From positions 82,219-134,261 of the forward strand of contig NW_003141319.1 in the NCBI RefSeq assembly GCF_000003605.2: a stretch of 52,043 nucleotides of DNA. The letters are read 5' to 3'. The notes beneath the pieces were generated by a model. It saw only the letters and a list, made by a program, of their open reading frames with translations, ran no database searches and was not told where the DNA came from. Of this stretch, positions 48,559 through 52,043 are shown one piece after another (positions within the stretch are counted from its first letter, which is position 1; the number at the start of each line of letters is the position of its first letter). The position numbers and the translations under genes were made by a program. The DNA comes from Saccoglossus kowalevskii. Lineage: Eukaryota; Hemichordata; Enteropneusta; Harrimaniidae.

Positions 48559-51500
48559 CGGCACACGTATATTTAATACTGCCAAGAAACAGTGTACACA
48601 GTACACGCGAGAAGAGAGTAGAGAACTAATTACGCCGCTGAGCGCGAGTGAGCTAAACAGCGACTGAAACTAAAGCCGAGATTGATGAGAATAGACACGT
48701 GCAGAGAAGAAATCAGTCCCAACCCGGCATTGATTTGCAGAACGATGAATTTTTAAACAACCCATTGTTGGTTTTTCGCTTCTGTAGTACAGATTAAAAA
48801 GCACTTTGCAGAGTTTTTAATAAAATAATCAGAGTCTGCAACTTTCGACATGTGACTGCGTTCTCATCAAAACCTAATATGGAGTGACAGGCGAGGTTCC
48901 CGATATTAGTTGTTTGTGAGCAGTGCGCTAGAGTGACATCATTTCTAAAACTGGCTACCAATTCCCAGTGTATACCCGATATTTAAGTGAACACTTAAAA
49001 TACTCATTTACTTTATACCCACTTGATTCTGGATAACGAAATATGACTTTATTAATGGTCGTTTCAATTAGTCATAAAAATACACCGAGGAAGTGACAGA
49101 AAAAACAACAACATATCTTTGTTTTAGGATTACGTTTCCTAGTCGGAATAAATAGCATTTTTCAAACGAGTAATATTATTAACAGAATATGAAATAAAAC
49201 CAATGTTTTAATTTTAAAATATTCGAATATTATTGAATGTTTATACCGCCTCGCAATTGTTGCGAATATCAAGATTCGAAAAAAGAAGAAAATCATGATA
49301 TTAAATACAAATAAAATACGAATATGAAATGAACTCACTCGCGAAATGTAATGTATTTTTTTCTACGACCATCTCCATTATGGTTGAACGTAAACAAAAT
49401 AAAAGCTTAAAAGTTTAATAAATAAATGACTGACAAATTTACATTTGTTCAATTTAAAAATATAAACTGCTGTAAATTATCCAACATCACACCAAGTCAT
49501 AATAATTTGAGACACGCCATGCACCCCCTCCTCCCATAAAGAAGACGTGCGATGGAGTCAGTATTACATGGAATATAAATCAAACCTAGCATTAAACGCA
49601 CTCAGTGACACTTAAAAACACCCTTGGATCGTTCCAATGAAGCAGCATTAAGTCAATATACATAATTCTAACTTGTTGCCTGGCTACGATTGAATATGAA
49701 AAATCGCACAAATCACTGTTACCAATTGAAGTGGGCTTAACACGTGGCGAGGAAAATCTTTTCAAAGTCAATAGCGGCCTCGTAAAAAAGTTGTATATCT
49801 CAGTTCTCCAATCAAATATTACTTGAAAACGGGGACGTTGTTAGCAATATATTATTAAGTGCGGTGTGAGATTTCAGTCCCTGTAAGTCATCAAATCCAC
49901 CATTTTGTTCATCCCACGGCGGACTATGTAGATTTCAGTGTCACGTTAATTTTTGTCTGAGTACGTCACCAGCTTCTTCATTTTGTTCATCCGGGCTCCA
50001 TTTTGTTCACCAGGGCTCAAAACTGGACGTGACTAAAATAGTGACCTAAACAAACAAACACGTTACGACTTGGTAGCTAAATGTTTGAGTTTACGACAAG
50101 TTGCTGTGACGTCATCGATCAGCTTATCACATGTACCAGAACACAGCAAATAAAATATTCGCATATCGCAAACTGCTACAAGTTACAAGAGTAGGTACTC
50201 GGTTCATACTCAGGTATGAACGCGGTAAAACTTACAGTTCCACATACTAGGCAGGATGGTCTGACACGCTCATCGGCAAATTGAAATCTATTTTATTGTG
50301 TAAAATATTAGAGACTAACCTTTTCACCACCAGACTTTCTCAATCTAAATTTATCTGTCATTTTTTCTTCTTCTATTCTTCAATGAACCGTAATTTTGGA
50401 GCTAACAGAATAAAATTGAGTAAATTTTCAGTTTTTACTCAAAAAAATTGACTATTTCTGAAAGAAAAGTGCAGACTATTAATAGGACCATTTTATTAAT
50501 TTATGATGAAAAGAGGGAATTGGTGATAAAAAAGGTTAACCGAATGGATAGACAGTGGATATGAATTGCCCTCCACCGCTCCAATGGCCACGGGTCACGT
50601 GACAATCAGAGAGGGTTTGGTCTGTACGTGCCAACTCAGTCAGAGGTGGAGTTGAACAAAACAAAAATTATTCAACAAAATTCACTCCATACCACAAACC
50701 CAGGTGTTTTCTTTAGCTGTTATGCGTTGTTAAGGGGTGGATCATTTCAGAGAGAGAAGGTAACTTTGGTGTCCTTACGTAAAAATGTAGTCACCAATAC
50801 TTCCGTATGTAGAGGATGGGTGGCTTTCTAAAAATAAACAGAAACATTTGCAGAAAAAAGCATCTGTGAAACAAGTACATAAATTTGATCTACCCTAAAA
50901 CATTCATTAGCCGCCCTAAGCAAAATATTGGTCAAATTCGCAAACTGTTTACAGATGACGTAACAGAAATAAATTCATTATATCCGCACCAATGATTGTT
51001 ATATTTTAGTGAATTATCAACATACAAACCCATAAGAATAAAATCAAGATTCACTATTAAAGATTCCGCTATTAAATCTTAGTGCCTAAAATGGTCATAA
51101 CCGACAGGTTGGAATATAGGAGGGGTGCGATTTTATGAGACGTGTTACTGAAGGGATTACGCAGAAAGTCTGTTCAGTCTGATTCTTTCAAAGATGGAGT
51201 AAGTAGTGGGTATGAATGGCCCTGCAATGTCACATTTATTGTGGTTATTTTCACTTACTCCGAGAATTTGGCGAAAAATCGCCACTAGACATGGGTGAAA
51301 TAAAATGCTGGATGGTTGAGGTTGTGATAACTTAAATGGCGTCTCAACTCAGAATATATGCTACTTTATGTCACATACGTGTTTTAATTGGTACCCGAAA
51401 CTACCAAAAATGTTCGAATCGATATAATTCCTAATAATAAGTCAAGAAATATTGTGTAATATATTCAGTTACTGATGTATTTTGGGATAGTCATGATTTC

Positions 51501-51699
51501 AAAAGTTCAATCTGCTTGCACGAACCAACCAGATTACCAGGATTCGTATTACATAATATGGAAATATAGAAACGCTGCTATTAATTATTACATTCAACTA
51601 CCATAATAAATTGGGTAATTGTATCTATTTATATATCTATTTATTCCCCTTTTTGTGCATGGACTGTTTAGGCTCTTTTATAGGGTCTATGGTATACAC
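48559..51699. other. Intergenic, no supported gene
   Basis: About 3 kb. CATTTTGTTCA recurs three times at 49901-50010, and a CRE palindrome is at 50107-50114. The frame at 50628-50831 is not recognised. I see nothing else. Confidence 0.4.
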
Positions 51700-52043
51700 A
51701 CGTTATTCTATTGTATTTCTGTTTTTAGAGTATTTCTCTTGTTTTCTCCAGTTATTATATTGTTTCATCTGTAATACTGTTGTTTCATCTCTTATTTGTT
51801 TGTTCTAGTTTGTCATTCTAGTGCTTCTGTATTCTATTGTTTTGTCTGTTATTCTATTGTTTTGTCTGTTATTCTATTGCTTACTCTGTTATTACATTGT
51901 TTACTCTGTTATTCCATTGTTTACTCTGTTATTCTATTGTTTTGTCTGTTATTCTATTGTTTTGTCTGTTATTCTATTGCTTACTCTGTTATTCCATTGC
52001 TTACTCTGTTATTCTATTGTTTTGTCTGTTATTCTATTGTTTT
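51700..52043. repeat. 20-bp minisatellite running off the window edge
   Basis: From about 51825 the unit TATTCTATTGTTTTGTCTGT repeats with variants (TATTCTATTGCTTACTCTGT, TATTCCATTGTTTACTCTGT). The two variants form a higher-order pattern. Upstream to about 51700 the same vocabulary is present in decayed form. The frame at 51611-51808 falls largely in this decayed zone. Confidence 0.85.

Overview
This is an AT-rich, intron-containing animal window with one gene that can be named: a GFI1/GFI1B-type zinc-finger repressor on the plus strand (coding exons 27061-27382, 27934-28122, 28359-28919, 34691-34902; 427 codons by my splice model). It has an N-terminal SNAG motif and six C2H2 fingers, the vertebrate-type arrangement. 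As I recall the family, Drosophila Senseless has four fingers and no SNAG. The compact coding exons, the AT-rich flanks full of small DNA transposons and the absence of vertebrate SINE/LINE signatures suggest an invertebrate deuterostome such as a hemichordate or echinoderm. That placement is inference and was not tested.

Layout. 1-600: degenerate repeat array. 2220-2821: cluster of NRF1, CRE and TATA motifs followed by a GT donor, a possible promoter and first exon of an unknown transcript. 5.6-15.9 kb: small transposons (TTAA-flanked elements, a 124-bp hairpin element, an hAT-like element with an 8-bp target duplication) and minisatellites. 16015-16682: assembly gap. 17.67-18.29 kb: 148-bp tandem satellite. 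20.1-23.2 kb: a possible small exon, decayed-looking open frames and a possible terminal exon, none recognised. 26.64-35.5 kb: the Gfi1-like locus, with a 5.8-kb intron splitting the finger array between fingers 4 and 5. 36.9-52 kb: more transposon copies, microsatellites, a second degenerate repeat array, and a 20-bp minisatellite running off the right edge.

No rRNA, tRNA, CRISPR array or bacterial-type operon was seen, and I found no convincing new multi-gene system. The points most worth checking are two families of TTAA-bounded nonautonomous elements, strong over-representation of ACGT-core palindromes (ten exact TGACGTCA sites and about 34 CACGTG sites), the 148-bp satellite, and the candidate transcription units near 2.5 kb and 20.1-23.1 kb.
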